A stretch of 64,000 nt of DNA from Anoplopoma fimbria (lineage: Eukaryota; Chordata; Actinopteri; Perciformes; Anoplopomatidae). The position numbers and the translations under genes are program-made. How positions within the stretch are numbered: position 1 is the stretch's first letter; every line of letters starts with the position of its first letter. Location: positions 8,322,448-8,386,447 of the forward strand of contig NC_072453.1 in the NCBI RefSeq assembly GCF_027596085.1, given 5' to 3'. Below, piece by piece: positions 48,960-61,995 of the stretch. The notes beneath the pieces are model-generated. The model had not been told where the DNA came from and made no database searches. It saw only the letters and a program-made list of their open reading frames with translations.

Positions 48960-51240
48960 TTCTTCCACCCTGCAACAATCGAGTTATGGTAGGACAGTAG
49001 GTACATGTGTGTGCATTATTGGCTGATGGTTTCATCACGTAGAGATCTTTAGGTCAGACATTATAAGTGCTACGAAAATGATAACGGAGGAGAAGTTTGC
49101 TCCCATTTCCTTTTGATGTTGGCAGCTGACATCGGAGGTTATAAATCCCCCATTAGTGTCCTTGTACTTGCATGTCCCTTTAACACTTTAAGCCGCCCAT
49201 ATTTCTTGGCAGTGATTCAAACCAGTCTGGTGTTGTGATCATTGGTGGCTGTTTCCCTAGTTGGAAAAACAACCCAATATTCAGAGCTTTGTAGGGGTGT
49301 TTAAGAATGGTGACGTCATCTTTCTGTGCCAGAGAAACGGCATCAAAACATACAAAAATAACAAAATGACAAACATTAAACTGCACATATCAATTTCTTT
49401 ATATTAAGAATGGATCAAATGACTATGTGTAATGTCAAATAGGTTGCTTGTAGTGACAAACTCAAGGAGATTTATCAAGAAGTTATTTAGCGTCTTTCAG
49501 GTCATTGTTTTGGTTTTTGCAGCCTTGCAAATTTAATGTCTTGTTTCATTCTCACGGCTCTCATCAAGCTTGTATTTAGCTGAAGCAGGCAGCTGTTCTC
49601 AGTGAAAAAAACTATTTTTTTAACCTGATTAATCCAATGTTTACCCTCTCAGCACCAAACTTTATTTAGCTAGTGAACATGGAGGAATGTTTAGCAACCA
49701 AAAAGACAGATATTTCTTTCAGGAGTTGGTGGAGACCAAAACAGACCTAAAAGGGGGTGGAATATTTAACGGGTCACCAGAAACCTGACCCAAGTTAACG
49801 ATAATGTAGCTCCGTGTCTGCTGGATTTGTAAATAACAACTGTTGGCTAACTTGATTGCAATATCAACTCAAAAAACAGGCTGTTGTGTTTACAGCTTAT
49901 TTCGCTGCCGGCAAATGGACACAAGAAAATCTGTTATGACAAGATGGCAGGCAAGCTTGTCACTTTTTTCGCAAAATTCACGCTGATTCCAACAGATGTG
50001 CCGCAATGTGCTTGCGGTGCACTAAAAGCGCCATTTCCGTCTGCAAACTTTTAGCCCTACGCCATCAGCAACATATGCTATTGAGTCAGTCACGCTATGG
50101 CTAACACAAACAAAACACCGGAGCTTGGTTCCAGGTCAGCTACAGCAGCAACACAGAGAGAGTTGTGTAAAGGGGATGTGGATTGAAACACGTCCAAGAT
50201 ACTGACATACATTCGATGGCATCAATCAGATGTGCCGATCACCGTGACGATGGAACAAAACAATCCAGAGCCAAACTCCTCATCCCCTCCTTCTATGCAT
50301 TTTGGTATTTTTTAATTTTACAGCATAAGAGAGATGCTATTTAGTTTGTATAGCCTATTGTGACTTGTTGCCTTTTTGTAAAGTGTTTATTTAGTGTTTC
50401 TTATTTTTGAATGATAATGGTTTTACTAAAGTTGACAGTGGAGATGCTACTTTGGTTCCCAGCAGGAGGATTGTGTCTTTCACACTTGTACTATTGGTGT
50501 ATTAGTAAAGATTGTCAGTTCAGTCTGAAGAAGAGACAGTTTGCAGTCACATATGTTAATATAAAAGTGACAAGAATATAAAAAATGTTCTTGTTCTGAT
50601 GTAAAAGCGACTAGTCACAGTAGTGTAGGTCATGAATGACACGAACGAGCTCAATACGTCACTTGCTACTAATTGTTCAGGGCGACATAACAGCCCCCTC
50701 CATACAAATATTAGACATTGAACATGATGCCTGACTGAATTTTAGCGTGAAAACTACTCTGCAGTCCCGTCTGGTTGGACTAACAGCTACATTGTCCCAG
50801 GTCACCCACTTCAGTGAAGTCTTCCTGTCTGGGGGTCGCAGCGACTAAGTCTTATCAGGAGGGATTAGGCTGCCCTTAATGTGTAATATGGGGTGTTCAA
50901 TGAGAGCTCCTGCACAAAATCCCTTCCGATGATGCCATGATTATCTTCATTAATATCTCACATGGAGGTCGGATATCCCTGAGGTCAGATCGGAATCAGC
51001 TCTCATCAACATCCAACTAGATCCCGTCTGTAGCACCTTAATCCTCAAGAATGTTTTCATAACGGCAAGTGGTCTCCTGCAGACCTGCTCAGATCTCTCT
51101 GATTGGTCTGAAGTGACCTGACAAGCACTGACAGAGCTATAAGTGCATCTGAGTGTGTGTTTGAATAGGAACATTCACTTTTGCTCACAAAGGGCCGTTA
51201 ACCTGACAAGGTGGAGTCAGACTTTTTTTGGCCCCAGCGC
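48960..51240. other. Intergenic DNA downstream of meox1
   Basis: No gene recognised. Includes the degenerate MITE-like copy 49488-49925. Confidence 0.55.
49488..49925 (+). mobile_element. Degenerate relative of the 56.8-kb MITE
   Basis: It shares TAGCGTCTTTC and GTTTTGGTTTTTGCA blocks with 56883-56920. It also shares GACAGATATTTCTTTCAGGA, GAGTTGGTGGAGACCAAAA and TGTTTACAGCTTATTTCGCTG with 33.3 kb and, in part, with 56.9-57.05 kb, in the same order. An insertion of about 110 bases lies in the middle. Terminal repeats are lost. Confidence 0.5.
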
Positions 51241-51332
51241 GCTATTTTCAACGGAAGCATCTGGATAGGGCCAATTTGATCTCAACCTGAGTGGAACCAA
51301 GACAAACCCACGCACAGGGCCCCCAGGACCAG

Positions 51333-51393
51333 GAAGAAGAAGAAGAAGAAGAAGAAGAAGAAGAAGAAGAAGAAGAAGAAGAAGAAGAAGAAG
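51333..51393 (+). repeat. (GAA)n microsatellite
   Basis: About 20 GAA units followed by an A run. It gives poly-Glu, poly-Ser and poly-Phe pseudo-frames. Such polypurine repeats can adopt triplex structures. Confidence 0.95.
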
Positions 51394-51399
51394 GAAAAA

Positions 51400-54300
51400 A
51401 AAAAAGAAACTTGCTGGCTGACCACTTGCGTATGATGGAAAAGGGAAATAATAGGTGGGTATGGGTGAAAAGACGGCTTCTCAAGTACAGGATGTTGTTG
51501 TAGCAGGTAGCCAGTCATCCAATTTCCTGCTTCCCAAAGAAAACAAGAGCTGGAGCATAGGAGTCCCCAGACTTACAATGGCGGGCCTATGCTCAGACTC
51601 CGGCCAACCAAACAAAGCCTTCAGAGGTTACTGCCCTTTTTTCTGCTGGTCTGCAGGGACCGCGGTTTGGCGGTGAGGGCGGGGACGCTTGTTCCACGCA
51701 CACACACGGAGTCGGGGGTCAAGTGTTACTGTACGTCTGACCTCCGGGCCCCTGCTGCAGCTGCTGGGGGTGGAATGACTCCAAGGCGATCCTGTGCCCG
51801 TTTCCACCGCCCCTCTTTTCCCGTTCGCTCAGCCTCTATTAGGGTCTATTATTGTATTAGTGGTAATAGTAGTCAAAATAAACCATGTCCAACTGTAATG
51901 ATAGTATTAATATCAGCAGTGTAAACTAATGAAGCTGGAATGTTGTTCTTCCACCATAGAGTTTCCTTCTAAAGGCGCTGGGGTGGCCAAATTTATGGAT
52001 TATATTTAATTGGTGGTTATTGTGATTGTGGGATGTTGGACTGTGCCAAAAACACCCAAGAGAACGTAGGTTTCTCTTTCACTTTTCTTACCCCACCAAT
52101 AGCTGTGAACACCTTGTTCTATTTTTTTATTGATTCAGGATAGATTGATTTAGAAATAGAAGTACAAGTCGTTCCCAGAAATATCTCCCAAGCTGTGATT
52201 ATAAACGCAGATTCAGCTGCAGGAAACATTCTTGGAATAACTTGTCTTCTCCTGAAAATAACCTTCTCTGTGGGCAAAGAGCAATAAGAAAACATTCGGC
52301 CGGTGACTTCACTCTCAGCACTCAACGGGGATATTTTTTACAACAAGCTTTCAACATACAGAAGGTATTGCCACTAAAAGCCCAGATTACCGGAGAATTC
52401 GGCCAAATGCTCGATTTAAGACCACAACGTCACCGGCTCAATGCTAAAAAAAGTTGCATTTCTTTTTTTTTTTTACATTACAGGAGCAGCTGCGCTACAC
52501 CGTTTCCATTTTTAAAAACATTTCCAGTCGTGACTCACTCATCTGGATGAAACAGTATTAAAGAAAAATGTGGTATGCCTAAAGCTAACCTCAGAGCATT
52601 CAAACATATTGTAGTTGACACCACGGTCTATATACAGGTCATGATTCATTTCACTATTTATATGACAAATGCTAATATTTTTAATAGGTATTTATAGTCA
52701 CAGTAACTTAGGAAAACTCAAAATGTATGTCATTCTGCAGGTGCGACAGTTTTCTATACAATGTGACATTGTTTCAGTTTTCAAAAAATATGTGTAAGAA
52801 ATATGTTGATTGGACAAAACTTAAAAAAAGTTTACTTCAGTAGTTGGCATCATCCATTATCCTTTTATTCAAGTGAAAAAGAGTATGTGAGTTGGCTGTA
52901 TCTGAGCCCATATTTCTTTATATTTTATTTAACAACGCCATGGAAAGTTAATATATCATATGTAATAGAATATATAAGTTAATATGCTAGCTGTGTAACA
53001 TATAGTGCTCATGCATAGTAGTTCATACATCTTTTAAAGGAGCAATATACGAAATTCAAAGCATTAAAATAGCATCAAATAACCATTGTCACCCTGCGTT
53101 TCCCCTCATCTAAACTCTGTTAGCTCTGTTAGCCCCGCTAGCACTGTAACCTACAAGCTGCCAGCTCATGCATCACCATGTCGAGAGCCATTGAGAGGTA
53201 ATTGAAATGTACCCAATCTTGTATGATTAACTTTTAACTTTTTTTCAACATACTCAAAGCAAATTCTGGACAAACATTAAAAAACGGACTGAGAAGTTTT
53301 GCAAAGACAAGAGAGTTACCGAATGTTCCCATAGGAATGAATGGACTCCCAGTTGAATACATCCACAGAGCTATGTGGAAACAAGGCAAAATAAATATAG
53401 AAACCTTAGTGTCTTTCTTTAACAAGAGAAGTACATTATTTGGGAAAAAGATTATAAATTGACACTACTTTTTGAATTAAAAAAAACAACAATTTTTTTG
53501 AAAAACTGACGTGGTGACAAGCTGCAAGTATCATCAGCTTTGCTCTATCCTTTTACCTCTGAAGTACACGTTGTGCAACTTCACCTGCTCTCCCACCATG
53601 CATTTTATTTTGAAAACCCCTAGCTCTCTGCTTCACCTCCAGCTGCTCTTGGCGGGAAAAAGATCTTGATGGATCGCTGGAGGTGTGAAGGTCAGCTCTA
53701 CAAGAGGCGACCGTAGAAATTAAAGCATGTCCTTCTCCTGCTGGGGCCCTCGGCGCTCTGAGCTCCATCTGCACGCTGTTATTGTGTTTCTGGCAGCTCG
53801 TTGGTCACATCAAAGACTCAATGACTGGCTGATATGGAAGGACACCGCTGTGAAAACGGTAGATAGTTAGCGTTAAGATAACATCATAATGGGATAATAT
53901 TATGGGGATGTTTGAAGGAGGACAGGGGCAGGAGGGGGGGTTGTTCTCTTTTTTTAACTCATACAAGATGACCATGGGAACGCTCAACAGAAAAGTCTTT
54001 AGACTCTGCCTCTTGTTTTAAAAAATCTGACAGTAAGAATCTGTCCTGAACGTGTCCGTCTCACCTCGCCGTCAGCTGCAAAAGACAAAACGTACGCTGG
54101 GTTTTGTCAAGTGAAATGGGCCCAGGAGCAACTTAATGTAACAAGACTGTTCCCATGTCTTCTCTGCGATCCCTCATCCAGTTAAAAAAGTGGACACACA
54201 CATCCTCTCTTTCTTTTCATCCTTATTGTTATTTTAGGCCACCTGCAAATCCATTTCTCTGTTTTAGCCGCTCTGTTTGCTGCGTCTGTTTTCGGCTCTC

Positions 54301-56760
54301 TCACACATGCGAGAGAGAGAGAGGGAGGAGGAGGTATGCAATGTCTTCCGCACATCCTCCCAAGACGGCCGTTGTGTTGAGGGAGACATACAAGAAAGCG
54401 CGTGTTTGCGTGTTTTGCATGTGTGCATGCCGGTCTGTGTACCTGAAGGCAAAGGGAACAAATGGGCGAGTAAACCCCGACGGTAGACAGTCAGAGGCAG
54501 TTAGTGCTGGACACTCATACAGACCGCCTCTGCTCATCCTCCCCCCCCAAAGCCTCTCGTCTCCGGTGATTAGCGACTCCTCTAGGAGTTATAAATCTTC
54601 AATTTCCATTGCACAATCAGTCAAGACAGGCCAAAGTTGAGGAGCTGCTCAACATTAAATTATCTGAGACTTCCTGCAAAAGGTTCCTTTGGATGTTGCG
54701 TCTCAAGCGAAGTGGATCCCAGATCCTCGGGCCTTGGGAGTCCGGTCCACGTTGGTACTTCTGTCCTGCTGCATCTCCCCACCTCGTGTGGTGCCAGGAA
54801 ATCCAGCAGCAGTCGGACTCTGCGAATCATCACAGAGGAGCACTCAATCACGCTGTTTTGCTGAGCGAAGTGAACATAGAGGGCCTTGTTCACCAGAAAG
54901 CATGAAGCAAGTTCACGCAGCGTGAACGCTGGAGAGTAAAGCTTCACTGTCTGGTTCAAAGACGTTAGCAAAACCAGAAAAAAGTCTGTCCTAAGAAGTC
55001 CTCATACCAGAACCAAAATAGGTAATTTGTCAGGGACAGTGCTTTCCAAATAGGCTCATAGGACCTTTAAAAGAGCTACTTATGTGAGCGTTTTCTGATC
55101 TGCCTCTTCTTAAATAAAGTTAAGGCAACTAAACTACTACAGTTTTAAAGAAAAACAGAATGAGGGCTAGCTAGCTACAGCTAACATCTGTACAGTCTGT
55201 ATTTTGGGCTGTCTGGAAAATGCATAAGAAAATTGGATGCAGCATTTCAAAGATGGCACCCAATAAATTCCAATAAAAGTTGCTTACTACAACGTGCAGA
55301 TGCATAAATAGTTTTGTGGCTTTGAGGCGGAACCCAGAGCATTTTTAATACATGAATGAGTCGCCATCGAGCATTCATGTTAGAGACTCATGAGGTCATT
55401 TACTGGTCTTTGAGACTTTTTATTGGAAAGGATCAAATTCTGATAGTATGAGTGGTCGTATTGAGGAGCTTATGACACTCAGATACAGTCATTGCTTCAC
55501 AGCTGCTCCTTTTCTACGGAATTGAGGGCCAGTGTGAGTCACATCACCCTGCTATACCAAGAGTGGACACTATGTACAACACTATATAAATGAACTGCAA
55601 AAACCCTCCAAGCGTCAAAGCTGTGTGAGAAAATTTGCTTAATTTGGATTTACGCTTCAAAAATCATAAAAGTGGTTTTCAATTGTGTAGATTGTCTTGC
55701 TGAACAAAACAGGCAAGTATCTCTGAAATAATCCAAAATCAAATGGAAAAGTCCCATTGGCTTTTTTTCAAGGGAACCAATGGTATGCTTCCTTCCTTCC
55801 TTGGACTTTGTGTTTATTCAACCAAACATTAAAGCACACCTGGTTGAGATCTGCTCTCTATTCGGTGCACTTTTCTATTTTACCTGTATGCTGCCAAGAT
55901 AAAGTGTCCATCAATCTGAAATGTTCCACAAAAGTCGATAGCGTGTGATGTTTATATATGAAGGATTCAGATTTCCAAGGGCAAACCAACTTCCAAGAAC
56001 TTGGAATGAGAAGTGGGAGATCACTTTGTGAAGTTTCTGAACATTTCAGAACTGCTGCTCGTATCAGCGTGACACAGAAGGATCATTTAACTGATCCCCA
56101 ATTTATTATTATTTATGTCAAAGCATTGCAAGTCTTTACCATTCCAGGAAAACTGTACAACAGTAAACCATGTTTATAGAAAAACACATCAATCAGACAC
56201 ATCAGCAGCTTCTCACTCTCCCTGTTGAACAGAAGACTTTGTCCTCATAGTAAACCAATCCCACATCTCGAACCTCTAACCCTCTGGTGCGACCAGTGAG
56301 CCTCTCCATCACACAAAAGCTCTTTCAGCCATTGTGACCAGGTCTTCATTCACCCTCCTACCTCACAGGTCTCCTGTCCAAACAGCCCCCGGCTTAAAGG
56401 AGCGCTGGGGAAATGGTCCTGGAGGCACTGGCATCAGGCAGCAGACAAATCATCCATCAACACCGTGGGCTCCCAGCGTGCACCGGGATCAGACTGCTGT
56501 CATAAAGGTGTCATGGCTGCCAGACAGCCGAACCTATAGGACAACAAAGACACCAATATCTCTTGACTGCAGGGATCCAACACAAGTCTGGCTTCTGGAG
56601 TCTGGTTGCATCTGAAGAATAAGGCTACTGTGAGGCCAAGCTAAAGATTCAAGACCCAGGTAAAGTGTCTAATCTCCTTTCACTCTGATCCAGTTGTATT
56701 GTATGTACAAAATATTGGGACTTTCAACTCTCTGTAAGAAAATGTAGAAAACAAAAAAGA
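51400..56760. other. Intergenic DNA, no gene recognised
   Basis: Short frames only, with no homology recognised. A TTTAAAGGAGCAATATACGA start at 53034 resembles the terminus of a dispersed fish element but no second end was found. The GC-richer piece 54260-54550 with an open frame of 161 codons is not recognisable as a protein. Confidence 0.5.
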
Positions 56761-56765
56761 GAACT

Positions 56766-57094
56766 TTAAAGCTGCATTAGTCAATATTTCTATATAAGTA
56801 ATTGATCAAATAACTGTAATGTAAAATATGATGCACGTAATGACGAACCCAGAGAATGACAACCTGACATGCAGGTGCATTTTAGCGTCTTTCTAGCTCG
56901 TTGTTTTGATGTTTCTGGCATTCAAAGAGCTGGTGAAGACCAAAAACAGAGCTAAAAGATGAGTGAATATCAGACTTACATTGGTTGGGTGGAACTATCA
57001 CCAAAACAACTTTATAAGGTGACAATATGCTTTTGTGTTTTCTGCTTGTTCCACTGCCCCCTAGTGGCAAAAAAAACAAGTAATGCAGCTTTAA
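56766..57094 (+). mobile_element. Complete MITE with TTAAAGCTGCATTA termini
   Basis: A 329-base element with perfect 14-bp terminal inverted repeats, TTAAAGCTGCATTA at 56766-56779 and TAATGCAGCTTTAA at 57081-57094. The interior contains GACCAAAAACAGAGCTAAAA and a terminal CCCCCTAGTGGCAAAA. It is non-coding. It is the best preserved member of a family with degenerate copies at 33.2 and 49.5 kb and perhaps 23.0 kb. A TTAA-type terminus could mean piggyBac-like mobilisation, but this is a guess. Confidence 0.85.
57054..57067 (-). promoter_or_regulatory. CTCF-like motif inside the MITE
   Basis: The minus strand reads CCACTAGGGGGCAG, an exact match to the CTCF core CCASYAGRKGGCRS. Repeat-borne CTCF sites are known in vertebrates. 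Binding here is untested. Confidence 0.45.
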
Positions 57095-57099
57095 TGTCA

Positions 57100-59390
57100 G
57101 GATATTGCCAACTATGCCAATGACTGTCTGTTAGATGCTACCATATTGTATGAGGTCCACTGGTTGAGAATAACTGCTGTAGAAGTGTTCTACTATTATT
57201 GTCATGATGAAATATTTTATTTTTGTGTCCATATATTACGTCAGAAGCAGGACTTGATTTCCAAGAGTCTCAGTGTGTTAACAGGAAAGACTAGAAGTTT
57301 AACACTCACTGGCTGATCAATAAATAAGGAGTTACTGAGAATCAGCCGCAGCTTTTACTGCCCCCAATAAATTCCAGGGATTTGGGTTTCCATACAAAGT
57401 TTTAGACGCAAGATGGCAGAGGTTTTCAAGTACAGGTGTCGTCATAAAAAGAGATGACAAAGATCCAACAATGAGGAGCCTGTATGAGGTCATGCCATCA
57501 CAAAAAAATGGGGGGTGGGGGGTCGGACCAAGGTGTTATTTTGAGGAGTTAAAGTCAGTGCTTCTCAGTTTCCATGTTTAGTAAACACAGTTTCGTCATG
57601 GGAACAATTTGAGAAACCAGATTTACTCATGACGGCTGCCTGACTCTTAATAAACGACAGTGCTGTGAAAAATTTAAAATGTAAATAAATGTTTTAACTT
57701 GGACTCAAGTAGCGGAAAACATCTGTTAGCGTCGGTTACGTTTGCTGACCACATGTTAATGCTAAATTCATTTTCAAATACTGTAAAATTTCCATCTGGT
57801 ACTCGACCAGAAAAGAAGAAAAAAAAATCTACACAAATATTTTCAAATAGTATTTCATCCAGGTCTGCGGATGAATTCAGTAAATGCAGATGCAGCCACA
57901 CACAATGAGTCCAGCTCCACTTGAAAATATACAGACTTCCCACCTCTGTCCTCTCCGCGCTTTAACGATCTGTGTGCCAAGAGTGTGAGTGCGCTCACCT
58001 GTGCCAGCACACTCAGCCTGGCCCGCATCCAAACCAGCGCTGAGCAGAACCACAAATGGGCTCAGACCATCTTGAACCTGGATTCTTTAAGTCTTCTCAT
58101 CCTCCACCATGCATCCCGCTAACCATCCCTCCAACCGCCCCTACGCTCCAACTCCCATTGGCCCTGCAGTCTGCACCCGGTAGCGTGACAATGTGTGTAT
58201 GTGGATGTCCACCTTGTGCGCGTGTACCTGCGTGGTTATGGGTGCCTGCATTGCATCTCTGCAGGTATATGTGTGTGTGTGTGTAGTGTACGGTGTCAAG
58301 GAGCCTGGCGTTTGTTATTCTCCCTGCAGTCACACTGTCTTTCATCAGGCCCCGTCCTGCAGCCCACAGACTCTCGGTATACGGTTTCATAGTCTAGAGC
58401 CCCCGTCTGCACCAGCACGTGGGTGGATGATTTCTAACACATGGGAACCTTGGGAGCCCACGCAATGCTGGAACAATAGAAGACCTGTCAGCATCGGGGC
58501 ACTGGAAGAGGACGAGACGGCAGGCGGTGGTGATGTCAGAATCATTCACACCCACCCACGCTTCATCCGCCCTTCTTGGCTCTCGGTCACAGGGACGCAT
58601 GCACACAAGTAAAGAAGAAGAGAAAAAAAACGTATTGCATGATAGTACAGACAAATCTCCCTTAATCTCATTCTTGGCTCCTGCTGTAAACGTGCATGAG
58701 CATGCATATGTACAGAAAAAGAACCATGAACCTCAAACTAAGTCCCAATTAAAAGAAAGCTCTGGCTTTATTAGAACTCGGGTCTTATTTTTAGACACGC
58801 TAGCAGCACGGCTTTAGGGATGTCAGTGTTGACCGGTCAGTTTAACATTCTGGTCCAGACTGAAATATTTCAACCACTGTAGGAAGGATTGGCACAAAAT
58901 TTGGTAAACTCATTCATGGTTCAGAGAAAATGTATCCTAAGGAATTTCATGATGCCTGATGTTTTTTGATTAATTTATAATTTTTTTGATCAATAAAACG
59001 TCAGAAAAAAAAGAATAATCTCAATCCCAATTCCTCAAAATCCAAGGTTAGGTATTTAAATGTATTTTTGGTAGATCCAAAACCCAAAGTTCAGTGTTAT
59101 TATAACAAATACGTAATAAAGAATAAAAAAAAGTTTTTTAAAAATGTCATTCTATGAAGCCAGAATTGTTTAATAAATCCAATTGCATTATTACAATTTC
59201 GATTTGTTTTGATTTATTTTGATACATACTTTCATGTTGACTTGTTTGATATATAACACCTTATGAATATTGAAACCCCTTGTAAAGGAAACTGCCAACA
59301 TAGAGTGAAATACTTTTTGATCGAATTTTCAGTTTTCCAGGTCTGCCAGCATGAATTGTGTTTATGTCTGTATACAGGCCTATGTGTATG
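57100..59390. other. Intergenic DNA, no gene recognised
   Basis: Contains a G run block (57509-57524), a short (GT)n tract (58269-58285) and a possible fragment of a dispersed fish repeat at about 58840-58950. The GC-richer piece 57940-58620 has overlapping frames on both strands, none recognisable. Confidence 0.5.
58840..58950 (+). mobile_element. Possible dispersed fish repeat fragment
   Basis: The blocks TGGTCCAGACTGAAATATTT, CAACCACTGTAGGAAGGATT and AAATTTGGTAAACTCATTCA follow the order of a very common percomorph repeat as I remember it. Ends are not definable. Confidence 0.4.
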
Positions 59391-59394
59391 CACT

Positions 59395-59396
<2 letters not shown>

Positions 59397-59483
<87 letters not shown>
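59397..59483 (+). repeat. (TG)n microsatellite
   Basis: An about 87-base perfect dinucleotide run giving spurious Val-Cys and His-Thr frames. Confidence 0.95.
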
Positions 59484-59484
<1 letters not shown>

Positions 59485-60401
59485 TATGTCCGAAATCCCA
59501 CTCAAAGCCCAGAGGATTAGCCCCCTCAGAGCAGCCGTTCTCCAGCTGTAGACCTCTTGCACGCCCAGTGGATAGCATTCTGACTTCCTGTGACACCTCC
59601 GCCTCCCTGAAAGTGAGAACCAGCACTCCAGCTTTATGTGGGCTCACGGATGGTCCGCATTTTAGCAAGTTGGCAGAATGTCCACAGGATTATGTTGCTT
59701 TTATGTTGAACACTTTTTGTCAAGTCTGGCTGGGCAGGATGTGTGTTTGTGTAGTGTTCAGACACACGTGTGGTGTATCTACTGAACATGAGAGGGCTTC
59801 TGTTGGACAAAGAGCAAGATGATAGGCTGTAACTGTTACTGTTGAACCAAAGTACAGACATTGGCTTAATTTCTCTTTATTGCCTGGAAACAGATTCAGA
59901 AGCAAAAACAAAATAATCTTGTTTGTTTGCCAGTGTTGGAAAAACAACAGGCAAGGAGAGACTGTGGTCTTGGGGTATGAGTGGAGTTGCTGACTGTTTG
60001 GAGGTTTAGAGTCAGGGAGAGAGAAAACAGGGCAGTTCCCAGCGGTGGACTGGAGTCCGGCGAGGCCACAGCACACGCCAAGCACCAAGAGTGAGGAAAG
60101 CCATCCATCAGAGGAGGTCCAGGGGAGGAAAAGAAGGGGGAAGGGGGGGATCCAACACTGGGCCAAACCATAACATGCGTGTGTGTGGCCATTGTTAGCT
60201 GGTCAGGGTCATTGTGTGTCGCTGGTAGCCTCCACACCCTCTGATTTCAGTGGGAGTCAGTGCCTTCAGACAATCCCAAGAGGGGAGACCTGTGGGAATG
60301 TATGGCTTTCCATTCTACACACACAAACACTCCAAGCAATGGGAATGCCCTATTTAAAGTCGAAGGAACAACAATGTAGTAGTAGTGATTCTTAAACTCT
60401 A

Positions 60402-60423
60402 TTTTTTTTTTTTTTTTTTTTTT
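60402..60423 (+). repeat. Poly(T) tract
   Basis: A 22-base T run, about 240 bases before the reverse-transcriptase remnant. Confidence 0.9.
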
Positions 60424-60659
60424 ATCGATGTGGGAGCAACTCTTAATTTCTCTTACAATCTGCTACGGTTTTAAATAATCATAATCCTAATACATATGCC
60501 TAGCATTTCTTATATTTGTCTTACTCTTATTACCTCTAACAACAACTGAGCACAAAATTGTGATTTGCCTCGTAGTGTGTAGGCCTATTTGTGTAAATTA
60601 ATTGTTTCTCTTCATCTGATGTTCATGACCTTAAATTGGAATACATATATGTACATTTT

Positions 60660-60720
60660 GGAGTTCCACAAGGCAGCATCCTGGGCCCCTTCCGATTTCC
60701 CTCATAGATTTCAACTCATA
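60660..60720 (+). pseudogene. Remnant of a non-LTR retrotransposon reverse transcriptase
   Basis: Bases 60660-60689 translate to GVPQGSILGP, the conserved reverse-transcriptase motif of LINE-type elements (L2/CR1/Rex families). A base loss right after it shifts the frame into LPISLIDF-like sequence, and flanking bases give no further RT motifs. It is a short, decayed, non-functional fragment. Confidence 0.7.
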
Positions 60721-61739
60721 TATATTGACTCATTTATTGATTGTTATTTTTAATTTGAGTAGTTTTACATCCTGTCTAGCCCTCACAATTTATTTTATCT
60801 TTATTTTAATTGTTCAATGTTAAACTGCTTTGTTTTAAAGACAGATATTTTACGCATTTTATTTTCTTATTTCAAAGCATTGAAGTTTCATTTGATTTAT
60901 TTGTATGGAAAATGCTAAATTAACAAAAAATAATGTTTTAATGATTATTATTATCATTAGAACTTGATCAGTCAAGGACAGTGTGAGTCGAATAGAACCA
61001 ACAGTCTCTGACACGTCATGTGATTCTGAAATAAACTGACAGGTTGTTATGTCAGTCCGCAGGCTATCTGGCTCTAATCCAAACAACTGTGGGATTACCT
61101 CTATGTTTGTTTGACTGTTTACTCTGGGCCAGGTTAGCCCCCCCACCCCACTGACAGCAACACGAGCCATTAGTGCAGACCATCTGTGGACACGGGTCAA
61201 TGTTGACCTACCGCTCTCTAAACACCATTCTGCAGCATCCAGAGGGAATCAGTCAGACCAGCAGCAACACAAATATGGCCAGTAAGGAAACACAGAGCCT
61301 GTCTGTACTGGTTTGACCTGAAAACTCTTATATCAAGCTACATTTGAAATATATTTAAGAGACTATTTAAGCGATAGAGATACCATGAGAACCATGAAAA
61401 CATCAGAAAAATGATGAATTCATTCAACAACAACAACATGCTCAAAAGCAAAATTTTCCCTTCTGAATTAACAGCAAAACCTGTAAAAGTAATGCTCAGT
61501 ATGCTTAGAATATCCAGCCATTATCTATTTGACAATCTAAACTATGCATAACAAATCATAGAAAGATGGTGTTTTTTTAATCTGTCTACTAGAAAGCAAC
61601 CTAAGTCAAGTTCATGCAGCTTTAGAGTTGTTCTTCAGACACGTCAACATATTAAACTGCACTTGATTTCACTACTCCAGCTGGCTCATAATTAACTAAC
61701 CCTCCCTGTCATTGCATTAACCTTTGCCACCATTACCAT

Positions 61740-61995
61740 CACCTGACCTTCCCCTCACACTCACCTGCTTCCCATTTCCCTAATCAGCCTAGAAGTATAT
61801 AAACCGGCCCATCTCCATTTATCCACAGACAGAGTCTGTAGTTTCAAGCTTTCCAGACTTTGTTGATTTGCTTCCTCCCTGACTCCGCTTCTGTTTTTGA
61901 CTCTTACTTGTTTAATCAACTCTTGTGTACTTTAATCTTTAACCTGTGTGTCTGTTAGTTGAGTTCAAGCTTGCAGTGTTCTGAGGCGTTACAGT
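61740..61995 (+). mobile_element. Possible solo LTR-like or promoter-bearing repeat fragment
   Basis: A TATATAAA at 61796-61803, preceded by pyrimidine-rich sequence and followed by TTTGACTCTTACTTGTTTAA and a tail ending TTCTGAGGCGTTACAG. The order recalls fish repeats with a promoter-like start and a transcript-like end. No TG...CA ends or target duplication were identified. Confidence 0.3.

Noticed and set aside
51248..51518. Poly-Ser, poly-Phe and poly-Glu frames
   Set aside because: They come from the (GAA)n repeat and lack any conserved flanking sequence.
54155..54640. A 161-codon + strand frame
   Set aside because: No recognised domain, includes simple-repeat RERGRR sequence, and has overlapping frames on the other strand; no splice-supported partner exon was seen.
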